DNA of 64,000 nt from Planctomycetota bacterium (GTDB lineage Bacteria > Planctomycetota > J058): the NCBI GenBank assembly GCA_019636275.1, contig JAHBXY010000005.1:51098-115097 (forward strand), in the 5' to 3' direction. The notes beneath the pieces were generated by a model, which was not told the origin of the DNA, made no database searches, and saw nothing but the letters and a program-made list of their open reading frames with translations. Below, one piece after another: positions 9,206-17,783 of this stretch. Position 1 is the stretch's first letter, and the number at the start of each line of letters is the position of its first letter. The position numbers and the translations under genes were made by a program.

Positions 9206-9309
9206 TCAGGGCAGGAGATCGTGGTTCGGGCGAGAACGTTTGAGGCCCGACCGGCGGCTTGCCCCGTCAGGAGTTCCGTCGTACCCGGACGGGCCGATCG
9301 GCGGAAGGG

Positions 9310-9741
9310 TCAGCGGCCCAGGAGGAGCGTCCGCGCCCGATCCTGCAGGGCGTCGACGTCCGGCTCGAACGTGTCGATCCGGAGCAGCTCCTGCGTCGTC
9401 GCCGCGTCGTCGAGCACCAGCCGCAGCGAGAAGGTGGGGCGCTCGTCGGCCCGGAGGCCCTGGACGAGGTCCCGCTCGAGGAAGGCGGCGACGTCGCAGG
9501 CCAGGGCCTCGACGTCGCCCCAGAAGGGGCTCACGTTGACGAGGGCCGGCGGGATCGCCAGGGCGACGGCCTCGACCTCCGGCGGCGCCCCCGGGAGCCC
9601 GCGGCCGATGCGGAGCTCGCCCGACCAGGCGCGGCCCGCCAGGCGCCCCTGGAGGAACGGGCCCCACGCGCCGGCGAGCGGCGGCGCGAGCGGGGTGGAC
9701 GGGAGCGCGACGAGGTGGCCGCGCGGGGTGGGCTCGGTCAT
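9310..9741 (-). CDS. Conserved-looking protein of unknown function downstream of the two-component operon
   Basis: 143 residues, ATG start nine bases after the stop of the response-regulator gene, so probably the last gene of that operon. No signal peptide or membrane helix. It has an N-terminal Pro/Gly-rich segment and a mixed alpha/beta C-terminal half with an acidic DDAATTQELLRIDTFEPDVDAL stretch. I do not recognise the family. The consistent G/C third positions and the tight spacing argue that it is real. Confidence 0.6.
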   Translation of the reverse strand: MTEPTPRGHLVALPSTPLAPPLAGAWGPFLQGRLAGRAWSGELRIGRGLPGAPPEVEAVALAIPPALVNVSPFWGDVEALACDVAAFLERDLVQGLRADERPTFSLRLVLDDAATTQELLRIDTFEPDVDALQDRARTLLLGR

Positions 9742-9750
9742 GGACGGATT

Positions 9751-11145
9751 CTACGCGTCCGCTCCCCCGCCCTCCCAGCGCTTGAGCTTCCGGTAGAGCG
9801 TGGACAGGTCGATCCCGAGCGCCTCGGCGGCCTGGCGGCGGTCGCCCTCGAAGCGGGCGAGCACGGCGAGCGTGTGGCGCCGCTCGAGGTCGGCCAGCGT
9901 CTCGACGCCGCCGGGCATCGAGGCGGGCGGGGACGGCGGCGCCGCCGCGTCGAGCGCGCGCAGCACGCGGGGCGGCAGGTCCCGGGGCTCGATGGTCTCG
10001 TCGCCCATCGTGACCGCGTGCTCGAGCGCGCCCTTGAGCTCGCGCACGTTGCCCGGCCACGTGTGGCGCGCGAGCGCCTCGAGCGCGGCCGGCGAGAGGG
10101 CGCGCTCGGGCTCGCCGCGGGCGCGGGCCAGCTCGCGCAGGAAGTGGCGGGCGAGCAGCGGCACGTCACCCGGGCGCGCGCGCAGGGGCGGCAGCTCGAC
10201 CTCGATCACGGCCAGCCGGTAGAAGAGGTCCTCGCGGAAGCCGGGCGGCTCGCGGCCGGCCTCGGCGAGCAGGTCGCGATGCGTGGCAGAGACGACGCGC
10301 ACGTCGACCGGCACGACGTCCGTCGCGCCGACCGGGCGCACCTCGCGCGCCTCCAGCACGCGCAGGAGCTTGGCCTGCAGGGCCGGGCTCATCTCGCCCA
10401 CCTCGTCGAGGAGCAGCGTCCCGCCGCTGGCGGCGCGGAACAGGCCCGTCGAGGCGGACGTCGCGCCGGTGAAGGCGCCCTTCACGTGGCCGAAGAGCTC
10501 GCTCTCGAGGAGGCCCTCGGGCAGGGCCGCGCAGTTGAGCGACACGAACGGGCCGCCGGCGCGGCGCGAGGCGTGGTGCAGGGCGCGGGCCACCAGCTCC
10601 TTGCCGGTCCCGGTCTCGCCGCGGATGAGCACGGCCGCCTCGGTCGGCCCGGCGCGCTCGACCTTGCGCAGGACCTCGGCCAGACCCGGGCTCCGGCCGA
10701 CGAGCTCCGTCACGCCGAAGGCGCGGTCGACCTCGCGGCGCAGGGCCCGGTTCTCGCGCGCCAGGGCCCGCTGGGTCGCGGCGTTCTTCAGCACGGCCAG
10801 GAGCTGGTCGTTGCGGAAGGGCTTGGTCACGTAGTCGTGCGCGCCCTTGCGCAGGGCCGCCACCGCGCTGTCGACCGAGGCGAAGGCCGTGATCAGCACG
10901 ACCGGCAGCTCGGGGTCGAGGGCGCGCAGGCGCTCGAGGAGCTCGAGCCCGTCGACGCGCGGCATGGCCAGGTCGGCGAGCACGACGTCGGGCGGCGCCC
11001 CGGCGGCGACCGCCACGGCGTAGCGCTCGAGGGCGGCCTGCCCGTCGGGCGCCGTCGTCACGGCGAACCCCGCGCCCGCGAGCAGCGACTCGACGATGCG
11101 CGACAGGGCCGGGTCGTCCTCGGCCACGAGCACCCTCGCGCTCAC
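9751..11145 (-). CDS. NtrC-family sigma-54-dependent response regulator
   Basis: 464 residues in three domains. Receiver (1-120): acidic pocket E9/D10/D11, phospho-acceptor D58 in VLADLAMP, T86 and K108. AAA+ domain (about 140-370): Walker A GETGTGKE, the sigma-54 contact loop GAFTGA, Walker [13 protein letters not shown], arginine-finger region FREDLFYRL, and the WPGNVREL sensor 2. C-terminal Fis-type helix-turn-helix (about 420-460): [22 protein letters not shown]. When phosphorylated by its partner kinase, encoded immediately upstream with an ATGA overlap, it would activate sigma-54 promoters. Its targets are not evident here. Confidence 0.95.
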   Translation of the reverse strand: MSARVLVAEDDPALSRIVESLLAGAGFAVTTAPDGQAALERYAVAVAAGAPPDVVLADLAMPRVDGLELLERLRALDPELPVVLITAFASVDSAVAALRKGAHDYVTKPFRNDQLLAVLKNAATQRALARENRALRREVDRAFGVTELVGRSPGLAEVLRKVERAGPTEAAVLIRGETGTGKELVARALHHASRRAGGPFVSLNCAALPEGLLESELFGHVKGAFTGATSASTGLFRAASGGTLLLDEVGEMSPALQAKLLRVLEAREVRPVGATDVVPVDVRVVSATHRDLLAEAGREPPGFREDLFYRLAVIEVELPPLRARPGDVPLLARHFLRELARARGEPERALSPAALEALARHTWPGNVRELKGALEHAVTMGDETIEPRDLPPRVLRALDAAAPPSPPASMPGGVETLADLERRHTLAVLARFEGDRRQAAEALGIDLSTLYRKLKRWEGGGADA

Positions 11146-12893
11146 CCGGCCACCTCCTGCGCGGCCTTCAGGCGCACGCGGAACGTCGTGTCCCCCGGGC
11201 GGCCGTCGAGCTCGAGCCGGCCGCCGTGGGCGCGGACGAGGTCGCGCGTCACGGCCAGCCCCAGCCCCGTCCCGTGGCCCGGGGCCTTGGTGCTGTAGAA
11301 CGGCTCGAACACGCGCTCGCGCGCCGCCTCGGGCACGCCGGGCCCGCTGTCGCGCACGCAGAGCTCGACCTCGCCCCGGGCCGCGTCATGCGCCAGCGAC
11401 ACGGTGACGCGCGCGTCCGGCTGGCCGTCGACCGCGTCGCGGGCGTTCAGCAGCAGGTTCAGGAGCACCTGCTGGAGCTGGTCCGGGTCGCCCTCGACGG
11501 GCGGCGTACCGGGGGCGACGTCGGCGCGCACCCGGACGCGCCGGAGCCGGGGGTCGTGGGCCAGGAGGCGCAGGGTGGCGGCGACCACCTCGTCGAGCCG
11601 GCACGGCGCCCGCGTCGGGGCGCGCGGGCGGGCCAGGTCCATGAGGCCGCGCAGGGCGCCGGCGACCCGCTCCATCTGCGTGACGGCGTCGTCGAGGAGC
11701 GCGCGCTGCGCCGCGTCCTCGCTCCGTTCGCGCGCGAGCTGCACGAGCGAGCTCACGGCCGCCAGCGGGTTGTTGACCTCGTGCGCCACCCCGGCGGCCA
11801 GCGTGCCGGCCACGGCCAGCCGCTCGGTGCGCGCCAGGAGCTCCGCCCGCTCGCGCTGCGCGTCGAGGTCGCGCGCCAGCCGCTCGACCATGCCGTCGAA
11901 CGCCCGCGCGAGCACGCCCACCTCGTCGCCGCGCGGCGGCAGCCCCGCGCGCGCGTCGAGCTCGCCCTTGGTCACGCGCAGGGCGGCCTCGGACACGCGC
12001 CGCAACGGCGCCACGACCAGCGCCTGCGCGGCGAGCACCAGCCCGAGCGTCGGCAGGGCCGCGGCCACGGCGCTCACGGCCAGCGCCTCCGCCCACGGTC
12101 CGGCGACGACGCCGCCCGCGCGCAGGGCGGCCACGACGAGGAGCAGCCCGGACGCCCAGGCCAGGAGCGCGGCGAGCGACAGGCGCGCCGACACGGGGAA
12201 GCGCTGCACCTCGTCGAGCGGGCTCGCCGGGCGCAGGAACCCCCACGCGAGCACGGCGTGACCGTGGACGAGCGTCCCCATGAGGATCGCCACGCTCGTC
12301 CAGGGCAGGAGCGCGCTCGACCCGGCCACCAGCGGCAGGACCACGCAGGCGAGCGTCGTGAGCGCGCCCGTGACGCCGTCGGCCATGAGGAGCAGGTCGA
12401 GCTGCCGGCGCAGCCGGGGGTCGGCGGTCGCGCGGCGCGCGGCGAGGAGCCGCAGCCAGGCCAGGGCGAACAGCCCGTAGGACCAGGCGCCCAGGGCGAA
12501 GGTCCAGCCGTTCGTCCGCACCTCGACCGCGCCGCCGTCGACGGTCACGCCCGCCAGCGGCGCGCCCGCGAGCACGACCGGCACGAGGACGAGCCCGGGG
12601 CCGAGCGCCAGGGCCAGCTCGAGCCGGCACGCGACGACCGGGGCGGGGAACACGTGCGTGAAGCGCAGGAACGCCAGCTGGAGCGCCAGGGCCACGAGGA
12701 ACGCCGCCCGGGCCCAGGGCCCAGGGTCGCCGCCCAGGCCGAAGAAGGCCAGGTCGTTGGTCACCCACAGGGCTGCGAGGCCGCAGAAGGCGGCGAACGC
12801 CCGGTTCTCGGGCCGCCCGGGCGCGGCGGCGAACACCCACGCGCCGAAGGCGAGCACGCCCAGGAGCGTCAGCGCGAGGGTCGCGACGAGCAT
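11142..12893 (-). CDS. Multi-pass membrane sensor histidine kinase
   Basis: 583 residues. About eight hydrophobic helices occupy residues 1-300 with no large extracellular loop, resembling 7TM-type sensors that detect signals within the membrane. A HAMP-like linker (about 290-345) leads to the HisKA domain, whose phospho-accepting histidine is H371 in AHEVNNPLAAV. The HATPase domain has N box NLLLNARDAV, G1 DSGPGVP and G2 GLGLAV. It overlaps the response-regulator gene by four bases. This NtrB/AtoS-like kinase is the obvious partner of that regulator. Confidence 0.93.
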   Translation of the reverse strand: MLVATLALTLLGVLAFGAWVFAAAPGRPENRAFAAFCGLAALWVTNDLAFFGLGGDPGPWARAAFLVALALQLAFLRFTHVFPAPVVACRLELALALGPGLVLVPVVLAGAPLAGVTVDGGAVEVRTNGWTFALGAWSYGLFALAWLRLLAARRATADPRLRRQLDLLLMADGVTGALTTLACVVLPLVAGSSALLPWTSVAILMGTLVHGHAVLAWGFLRPASPLDEVQRFPVSARLSLAALLAWASGLLLVVAALRAGGVVAGPWAEALAVSAVAAALPTLGLVLAAQALVVAPLRRVSEAALRVTKGELDARAGLPPRGDEVGVLARAFDGMVERLARDLDAQRERAELLARTERLAVAGTLAAGVAHEVNNPLAAVSSLVQLARERSEDAAQRALLDDAVTQMERVAGALRGLMDLARPRAPTRAPCRLDEVVAATLRLLAHDPRLRRVRVRADVAPGTPPVEGDPDQLQQVLLNLLLNARDAVDGQPDARVTVSLAHDAARGEVELCVRDSGPGVPEAARERVFEPFYSTKAPGHGTGLGLAVTRDLVRAHGGRLELDGRPGDTTFRVRLKAAQEVAG

Positions 12894-12901
12894 GGGGCGC
12901 G

Positions 12902-12907
12902 ATCATA
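12902..12907 (-). promoter_or_regulatory. Possible -10 element (TATGAT) for the two-component operon
   Basis: Read on the - strand, GATATGATC lies eight bases before the ATG at 12893. If used, the transcript would have an almost absent leader. No clear -35. Confidence 0.4.
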
Positions 12908-13216
12908 TCGCCGCCGCCAGCGGGCCGGCCCGCCGGGAGGGAGCGGCCCGGCCGGTGGTCGGCGGGTGGAGCGAGCGCGAGGTCGAGGGGCGAGAGGTTC
13001 GCTCGGTCGGGTCACGGGCGAGGGCGCAAGCAACCCCGGGGCCGGCCGTCGCCGTCGCGGCTTGCGGCGATCTGCCGGCGATCTGCCCGCGGTCGTTGGC
13101 GACCTGCGAACGGCGCCGCGCAAGTGGCGCCAGGCGCGATGGTCGGCCGCTTGCGTCGAGTCGGCGCGAGGGAGTCGGCCTCGTGGCGCGCGCGAGCCGC
13201 GCGGCGCCGGCCCCTC
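12908..13216. other. Divergent intergenic region, about 310 bases
   Basis: This lies between the histidine-kinase operon (- strand) and a membrane-protein gene (+ strand). It contains a short direct duplication (gcgatctgccggcgatctgc near 13069-13088) and otherwise GC-rich sequence without a credible reading frame. A GAGGAGG ribosome binding site for the next gene closes it at 13217-13225. No operator or RNA gene could be recognised. Confidence 0.4.
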
Positions 13217-13230
13217 GAGAGGAGGCCCTG

Positions 13231-13644
13231 ATGACCCCGACCGTCGTGACCTACCTGATCTATCTCGCCGTGAGCGTGGCCCTGACCGTGTGGGTCGGCC
13301 GCACGCTGCACAAGAACGGGCGCGTGTTCCTCGTCGACGTGTTCAAGGACGACGCGCTCGCCGACTCCGTGAACCACCTGCTGCTCGTCGGCTTCTACCT
13401 GATCAACTTCGGCTACGTGACCATGGCCCTGCGGCTCGAGCGGCAGGTGTTCGACGCCCGGACGTCGATCGAGGCCCTCTCGACCAAGGTCGGGTGGGTG
13501 CTCCTCGTCCTCGGCGCCATGCACTTCTTCAACCTCTACGTGTTCTCCCGCCTGCGCCGCCGCGCGCGGCTGGAGAGCGCCCCGCCGCCGGTCGAGCCGG
13601 ACGCCTTCGTCCTCACGCGCGACCCGGCGCTGGTCCGGGCCTGA
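13231..13644 (+). CDS. Small integral membrane protein, unknown function
   Basis: 137 residues from an ATG with an excellent ribosome binding site (GAGAGGAGG, spacing five). Three hydrophobic helices are visible: about 5-22, 50-68 and 85-105. Between the first two is an amphipathic segment, LHKNGRVFLVDVFKDD. The C-terminal tail is charged and presumably cytoplasmic. It is the first of three closely spaced genes, followed by a DCC-family thioredoxin-like protein and a RING-like protein. I do not recognise a named family. The neighbourhood suggests a membrane-associated redox function, but that is only inference. Confidence 0.75.
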   Translation: MTPTVVTYLIYLAVSVALTVWVGRTLHKNGRVFLVDVFKDDALADSVNHLLLVGFYLINFGYVTMALRLERQVFDARTSIEALSTKVGWVLLVLGAMHFFNLYVFSRLRRRARLESAPPPVEPDAFVLTRDPALVRA

Positions 13645-13657
13645 GGGGAGGCGGGCC

Positions 13658-14083
13658 ATGGCCCCCGTGCGCGCCCTGTTCGTCCTCTACGACGCCCACT
13701 GCGGCGTGTGCCGCGAGGCGCGGGTCTGGCTCGAGCGGCAGCCACGGTTCGTGCCGCTCGTGTTCGTGGCCGCCGCCTCCGACGAGGCCCGGGCGCGGTT
13801 CCCCGCGCTGGACCACGCAGGCACCCTGCGGACCCTGACCGTCGTCAGCGACGCCGGCGCGGTCTACCACGGCGCCCGGGCCTGGATCATGGTCCTGTGG
13901 GCGCTGCGCGGCTGGCGCGACCGCGCGTTGACCCTCGGCTGGGCGCCGCTCGTGCCGCTCGTCGGCGCCGCGGTGTGGCTGATCTCGGCCCTGCGCACGC
14001 GCTCGGCCTGCGACGGCGCCTGCGGCGTGCACCCGCTCGACCGCCCGGTCCCCCTCGGTCGGCTCCTGCGGGCGAGGCCGTGA
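13658..14083 (+). CDS. DCC-family (DUF393) thiol-disulfide oxidoreductase-like membrane protein
   Basis: 141 residues, ATG preceded by GGGGAGG. The N-terminus has the family signature, a strand LFVLYDAHCGVCREA with D-x-x-C-x-x-C, which replaces the thioredoxin CxxC. After the thioredoxin-like fold come GARAWIMVLWALRGWR, typical of the family, and a membrane helix (about 95-110) near the C-terminus. DCC proteins are predicted redox proteins without a firmly known substrate. The gene overlaps the next one by four bases. Confidence 0.85.
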   Translation: MAPVRALFVLYDAHCGVCREARVWLERQPRFVPLVFVAAASDEARARFPALDHAGTLRTLTVVSDAGAVYHGARAWIMVLWALRGWRDRALTLGWAPLVPLVGAAVWLISALRTRSACDGACGVHPLDRPVPLGRLLRARP

Positions 14084-14283
14084 CGCTGCGCTGCGCCTAC
14101 TGCCACGCCGAGGACGCCCCCCTCATCGCCTGCGCCGCGTGCGGCACGCGGGTCCACCCCGCCTGCCGCGCCGCGCACGGGCGCTGCCCGACGCTCGGCT
14201 GCCACGAGCCCCGGTGCGCGCGCGTCGACCGCCCGCTGGCGCCGTGGGCGCGCCGGGCCGTCCGCTGGCTGCTGCGCTACTGA
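14080..14283 (+). CDS. Mini prokaryotic RING-like zinc-finger protein
   Basis: 67 residues from a GTG that overlaps the previous stop codon. Almost the whole protein is a treble-clef zinc finger: CAYC, CAACGTRVHPAC and HGRCPTLGCHEPRC give eight or more Cys/His ligands in cross-brace order, matching the Prok-RING_1 type. The tail is short and basic with aromatic residues and could touch the membrane. The same domain forms the N-terminus of the larger protein at 54869-56203. Ubiquitin-ligase activity should not be assumed. The 3' end overlaps the convergent OmdA-family gene by seven bases. Confidence 0.75.
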   Translation: MTLRCAYCHAEDAPLIACAACGTRVHPACRAAHGRCPTLGCHEPRCARVDRPLAPWARRAVRWLLRY

Positions 14284-14474
14284 CGCCGCCCCTCGGGGAT
14301 CATGCCGACCGCCTTGGCGATCCGCGCCTGGCGCGTGGCCGGCCGCCTGGCCTCCTCGACCCACGTCACGTACTCGCGCCGGCACGAGGCCGAGAGCGCG
14401 GCCCACGCCGCGGCCGCCGCGGCGGACCCGGCGATCGCCGCCGCCAGGTCGTCGGGGACGTCCTTCTTCGTCAT
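14277..14474 (-). CDS. YdeI/OmdA-family protein
   Basis: 65 residues. The pattern 'W..LS.S.RREYV.W.EEA.RP.TR..RI.K...M' is the hallmark of the OmdA (bacteriocin-protection, YdeI/OmpD-associated) family, here nearly the whole length of the domain. The N-terminus (VPDDLAAAI) also fits the family. Function is poorly defined; YdeI homologues are linked to resistance to antimicrobial peptides. The gene overlaps the end of the RING-like gene on the other strand. A GGAGGAG ribosome binding site precedes the ATG. Confidence 0.8.
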   Translation of the reverse strand: MTKKDVPDDLAAAIAGSAAAAAAWAALSASCRREYVTWVEEARRPATRQARIAKAVGMIPEGRRQ

Positions 14475-14487
14475 GTCCGCTCCTCCT

Positions 14488-15210
14488 TCAGCCCCGGTCG
14501 GCCTGACGCCCGGAGCGGCGGTGCCGCGGTCCGGGCGTCGACGAGTGCAGGTCTCCGTCGAGGCGGCGCGCGAGCGCGACCAGCAGGTCGAGCGCCTCGC
14601 CGAGCCCGGCCGGGTCCCCCCAGTCGACCTCCGCGCGCAGCCGTCCGTCCTCGACCGCCACGGACCGCGACCCGTCGCACAGCGCCGCGAGCGCCAACCG
14701 GGTCGGCTCGTCGTCGAGGAGGCGGCGGGCCGCCTCCGGCGTGAACGGGTGGGTCTGGCGCGCCGGCGCCTCGATCCTCAGCCCGTGGCCCTCGACGATG
14801 AGCGTCTGCCGCGGCCCGGCGCCGAGCAGGGTGAACAGCGCCACGAGCGGCTTCTCCAGGGCCCGCGGGAGCGGGTGGTACGCCCGCCAGGTGCCCGGCG
14901 TCCCGACGTCGACCGACAGCGCCAGGCGGACGTGGCGATGCCGACGATGGCGCTCGACCGTGAACGTCGCGCGCACCTGCCGCTCGCCCCGTCGCCCATG
15001 GACCTCGGCCGTCCCCACCTCCGTGAGCGTCGGCTCCCCCTCGAGCCGACCCTCCTCGAGCTGCCCCGCGAGCCAGCGGAGCGCCGGCCCGGGCGCCGAT
15101 CGGGCCGCCGTCCGCGCGCTCGCGGGCGAGCGTGCCGCGGCGGTGGCGATCACGCCGAGGACGAGGACGAGGATGACCAGGGCGAGCGAGGCGACGAGGG
15201 TGAAGCCCAC
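14488..15210 (-). CDS. Membrane-anchored protein of unknown function
   Basis: 240 residues from a GTG start. One N-terminal membrane helix (about 3-25) is followed by a soluble region with no motif I recognise. A predicted beta-rich central part (RQVRATFTVERHRRHRHVRLALSV) and a leucine-rich C-terminal helix (LGEALDLLVALARRL) are visible. The helix plus downstream charge suggests attachment to the inner membrane. The start lies ten bases after the stop of the glycosyltransferase gene, so it may be the last gene of the envelope-sugar operon. Confidence 0.55.
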   Translation of the reverse strand: MGFTLVASLALVILVLVLGVIATAAARSPASARTAARSAPGPALRWLAGQLEEGRLEGEPTLTEVGTAEVHGRRGERQVRATFTVERHRRHRHVRLALSVDVGTPGTWRAYHPLPRALEKPLVALFTLLGAGPRQTLIVEGHGLRIEAPARQTHPFTPEAARRLLDDEPTRLALAALCDGSRSVAVEDGRLRAEVDWGDPAGLGEALDLLVALARRLDGDLHSSTPGPRHRRSGRQADRG

Positions 15211-15220
15211 GGCCTGGAGT

Positions 15221-16398
15221 CTATCCGCCGGAAGTCGGCCGATCCCGTCGTCCCGGGGGCTCCGCGCCGCAGGAGGCCAGCAGGTCGCCGGCCACGTCGT
15301 CCCACGTGCGCCGCGTCGCCGCCGCCGCGGCCGACATGGCCTCGCGCGCCGCCGGGTCGAGGACGTCGCGCAGGGCCGCGGCCCAGGCGGCGGGGTCCTC
15401 GAGCGCCGCGACGACGCGGCCGCCCGCTCCGACGCGCTCGCTGGCGCCGTCCTCGGGCGAGGCCAGGACCGGCAGACCGCAGGCCAGGGCCTCGAGGACG
15501 ACGAGCGAGCAGGGGTCGTAGCGCGACGGGTGCACCAGCGCGGTCGCGCCGTGGTACAGCGCGACGACGTCGTCGACCGGACCGAGGAGCGTCAGCCGCG
15601 CGCCCAGGCCCAGGCGGCGGGCCAGGGCGCGAGCGCCGCGCGGGTCGTCGCCGCCGGCCACGACGACGAAGAGCTCGGGGATCGCGGCGGCCGCGCGCAG
15701 AAGCAGGTCGAGGCCCTTGAGGCGGAAGGCGTGCGCGACGAACAGCGCCACCGGCGCGCCCTCGGGCGCGCCGGCGCGCCGGGCCAGGGCGCGGGCGGCC
15801 TCCCGCCGCGCCTCGCGCGTCGGCGGGCCGAAGCGCGCCGGGTCGACGCCGTTCCCGACGACCGCGGCCGGCCGCAGGCCGTGCACGCGCGCGAGGTCAC
15901 GCGCGACGCGGCCGGAGAGGGCCAGGCACACCGCGCGGCCGGACCTGCAGGCCTCGGCCGCTCGCGCGCCTCGATCGCATCGAGGACGCGCTCGGTCGGT
16001 TTGAGCGCGCGCGCTCCCGCCGCGATCTGCCGCGGGCCGGCGAGCTGGCCGGCGCGCGTCCAGGCGGCGCGCGGCGGCGTGTGGACGCCGCCGTGCGGCC
16101 ACCAGGCGTCGGCGTCGAGGAGCTTGCCGCACGCGACGGCCCGGCCGGCGCCGGCCTCGCGCGCGGCGCGCGCCAGCCCGCGCGAGAGGGCGAGGTCTCG
16201 AAGGGGCCGGACGCGCGGCGCCGACACGCCCACGATCGGCACACCGGGCAGGTCGGGGCCGCGCCGGTCTGCGGGCGCGTAGACGCGCACCTCGACCCCG
16301 CGCGCGGCGAGCGCCAGGGCCGTCGCCCGCACGGCGCGCTCGGCGCCGCCGCGCGCCGGGTCGAGCCCCTCGGCCAGGAGCGCCAGGTGGCCGCTCAC
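15221..16398 (-). CDS. GT4-family glycosyltransferase (apparent frameshift)
   Basis: The GTG start at 16398 overlaps the kinase stop codon. The N-terminal half begins HLALLAEGLDPARGGAERAV (GT-B acceptor domain with the GGAE loop). Near 15950-15965 the coding frame shifts by one base: the first frame ends after LDAIEARER and the family pattern resumes in the next with AVCLALSGRVARDL. The C-terminal half has the GT4 E-x7-E signature in DPCSLVVLEALACGLPV and the HGAT segment. Total length of about 390 residues is normal once joined. It probably adds a sugar to the lipopolysaccharide core. A single-base sequencing error is the simplest explanation of the break. Confidence 0.75.
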
Positions 16399-17186
16399 CA
16401 CTTCGCCCCGCGACGCCGCATCCGCGCCGACTTCCGCCGCACGGCCGCCGCCAGCCGGCGGGCGTCCACGTCGAGGCGCGGACGGCCCAGGTAGGCGCGG
16501 AGGAAGCGGGCGCGGTCGGCGCGCGTGGCCCAGGTGGCCGACAGGTCGAGCGCCGCCAGGTCCTTCACGCGCCAGCGCAGCGGCGGCCCGCCCGCGCGGC
16601 GCTCCACGCGCTCGCAGTCGAGGAGGCCCAGCCGCCCGTCGGGGCCGCGCATCACGTTGCCCAGGTAGAGGTCCTTGTGCCAGCAGCCGGCCCCGTGCAG
16701 GCGCGCGGCGAGCGCGGCCACGTCGCGCACGAGGGCGAAGCGCTCGCGCGCCGTCGCGGGCGCCGGCGCCCGGTCGAGCGGCTCGCCCTCGAGCGCGCAG
16801 GTGACGAGGAACGCCTGCCGCCGGCGCCCGCGCGTCCGCTCGCCGGCGGCGAGCGGGACCGGCACGCGCAGGCCGGCCGCAGCGAGCGCCAGCAGGTTGT
16901 CGAGCTCGCGCCGGCCGGAGAACACGGGGAAGTTCCACTTGAGCGCCCCGCGCAGCCACACCTCGAGGCGGTCGAAGTCCCACCGCTTGACGAACAGCCG
17001 CCCGTGCGCGTCGTCGACCTGCGCCAGCGCCTTGTAGCGGCCGCCGGCCTGCGCGCGCGGCGCCGCCGGCAAGGCGAAGGCGCCGTCGACGGTCGTGAGC
17101 CCGAGCGCGTCGAGGCGCTCGCGCGCGGCGGCTCGCACGACCACCGCCCCGTCGTCGGCCACGTCGAAGCCGACGGGCGCGGTCAG
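16395..17186 (-). CDS. Lipopolysaccharide-core sugar kinase (Kdo/WaaP/InaA-type)
   Basis: About 263 residues. The start is uncertain: a CTG at 17186 overlaps the rfaE2 stop (CTGA), and an in-frame GTG lies at 17162. The fold is kinase-like: RLFVKRWDFDRLEVWLRGALKW holds the ATP lysine, GAGCWHKDLYLGNVM is the catalytic loop with HxDLxxxN, and LLDCER replaces the DFG metal motif, as is usual in Kdo and heptose kinases. It probably phosphorylates a sugar of the inner core. It sits between rfaE2 and a glycosyltransferase, all overlapping by four bases, which supports an envelope role. Confidence 0.85.
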   Translation of the reverse strand: MTAPVGFDVADDGAVVVRAAARERLDALGLTTVDGAFALPAAPRAQAGGRYKALAQVDDAHGRLFVKRWDFDRLEVWLRGALKWNFPVFSGRRELDNLLALAAAGLRVPVPLAAGERTRGRRRQAFLVTCALEGEPLDRAPAPATARERFALVRDVAALAARLHGAGCWHKDLYLGNVMRGPDGRLGLLDCERVERRAGGPPLRWRVKDLAALDLSATWATRADRARFLRAYLGRPRLDVDARRLAAAVRRKSARMRRRGAKW

Positions 17187-17680
17187 GGGAGCGCCGCGCC
17201 CCGGATCCGGGCGATCAGCCACGACGACGAGTGGGCCTTGGGGTCGCCGACGATCGCGATCTCGCCGCCGTAGCCGCGCACCGTCTCGGCCTCGGGGAGG
17301 GTCTCCGGGCTGTACTCGGTCCCCTTGGCGTGGACGTGCGGGCGGAGCCGCCCGAGCAGGGCGTCGACGCGCGGCTCGTCGAAGAGCGTCACGTAGTCGA
17401 CGCAGCGCAGCCCGGCGATGAGCTCGGCGCGCTCGGCCTCCGGCTGGATCGGCAGGCCGGGGCCCTTGTAGCTGCGCACCGACGCGTCGGAGTTGAGGGC
17501 CACGATGAGCAGGTCGCCGCGCGAGCGCGCGTCCGTGAGCGAGCGCAGGTGCCCGACGTGCAGGAGGTCGAACGTCCCGTTCGTGAACACGACGCGCCGC
17601 CCGGCGGCGCGGTGCTCCTCGACCACGCGCGAGAGGGCCGCGTGGTCGCGGATGATCTTCGCCGGCTCGGGCGCGCTCAT
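17183..17680 (-). CDS. rfaE2: D-glycero-beta-D-manno-heptose 1-phosphate adenylyltransferase
   Basis: 165 residues from the ATG at 17680, not from in-frame codons further up. The nucleotidyltransferase signature is clear: FTNGTFDLLHVGHLRSL contains HxGH, and DLLIVALNSDASVRSYKGPGLP, the RAELIAGL segment and GTEYSPETLPEAE are typical of the adenylyltransferase half of HldE. The kinase half is missing, so this is the stand-alone RfaE2 form. It makes ADP-heptose for lipopolysaccharide core. It is the first gene of a three-gene operon with the sugar kinase and glycosyltransferase. Confidence 0.93.
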   Translation of the reverse strand: MSAPEPAKIIRDHAALSRVVEEHRAAGRRVVFTNGTFDLLHVGHLRSLTDARSRGDLLIVALNSDASVRSYKGPGLPIQPEAERAELIAGLRCVDYVTLFDEPRVDALLGRLRPHVHAKGTEYSPETLPEAETVRGYGGEIAIVGDPKAHSSSWLIARIRGAALP

Positions 17681-17757
17681 GGCGACCCATGGTGCCTCGC
17701 CCCCCGGCGAAGGCAAGCCTCGGGCGGGCGCCCGTTGCCGGCGCAGGAGGCGCAGCG

Positions 17758-17763
17758 TAGAGT
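17758..17763 (+). promoter_or_regulatory. Possible -10 element (TAGAGT)
   Basis: TAGAGT lies 21 bases before the ATG at 17784, with GGAGG at 17775-17779. It is in the divergent region with rfaE2. Confidence 0.35.
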
Positions 17764-17783
17764 CCGCCGGCGCTGGAGGCACC

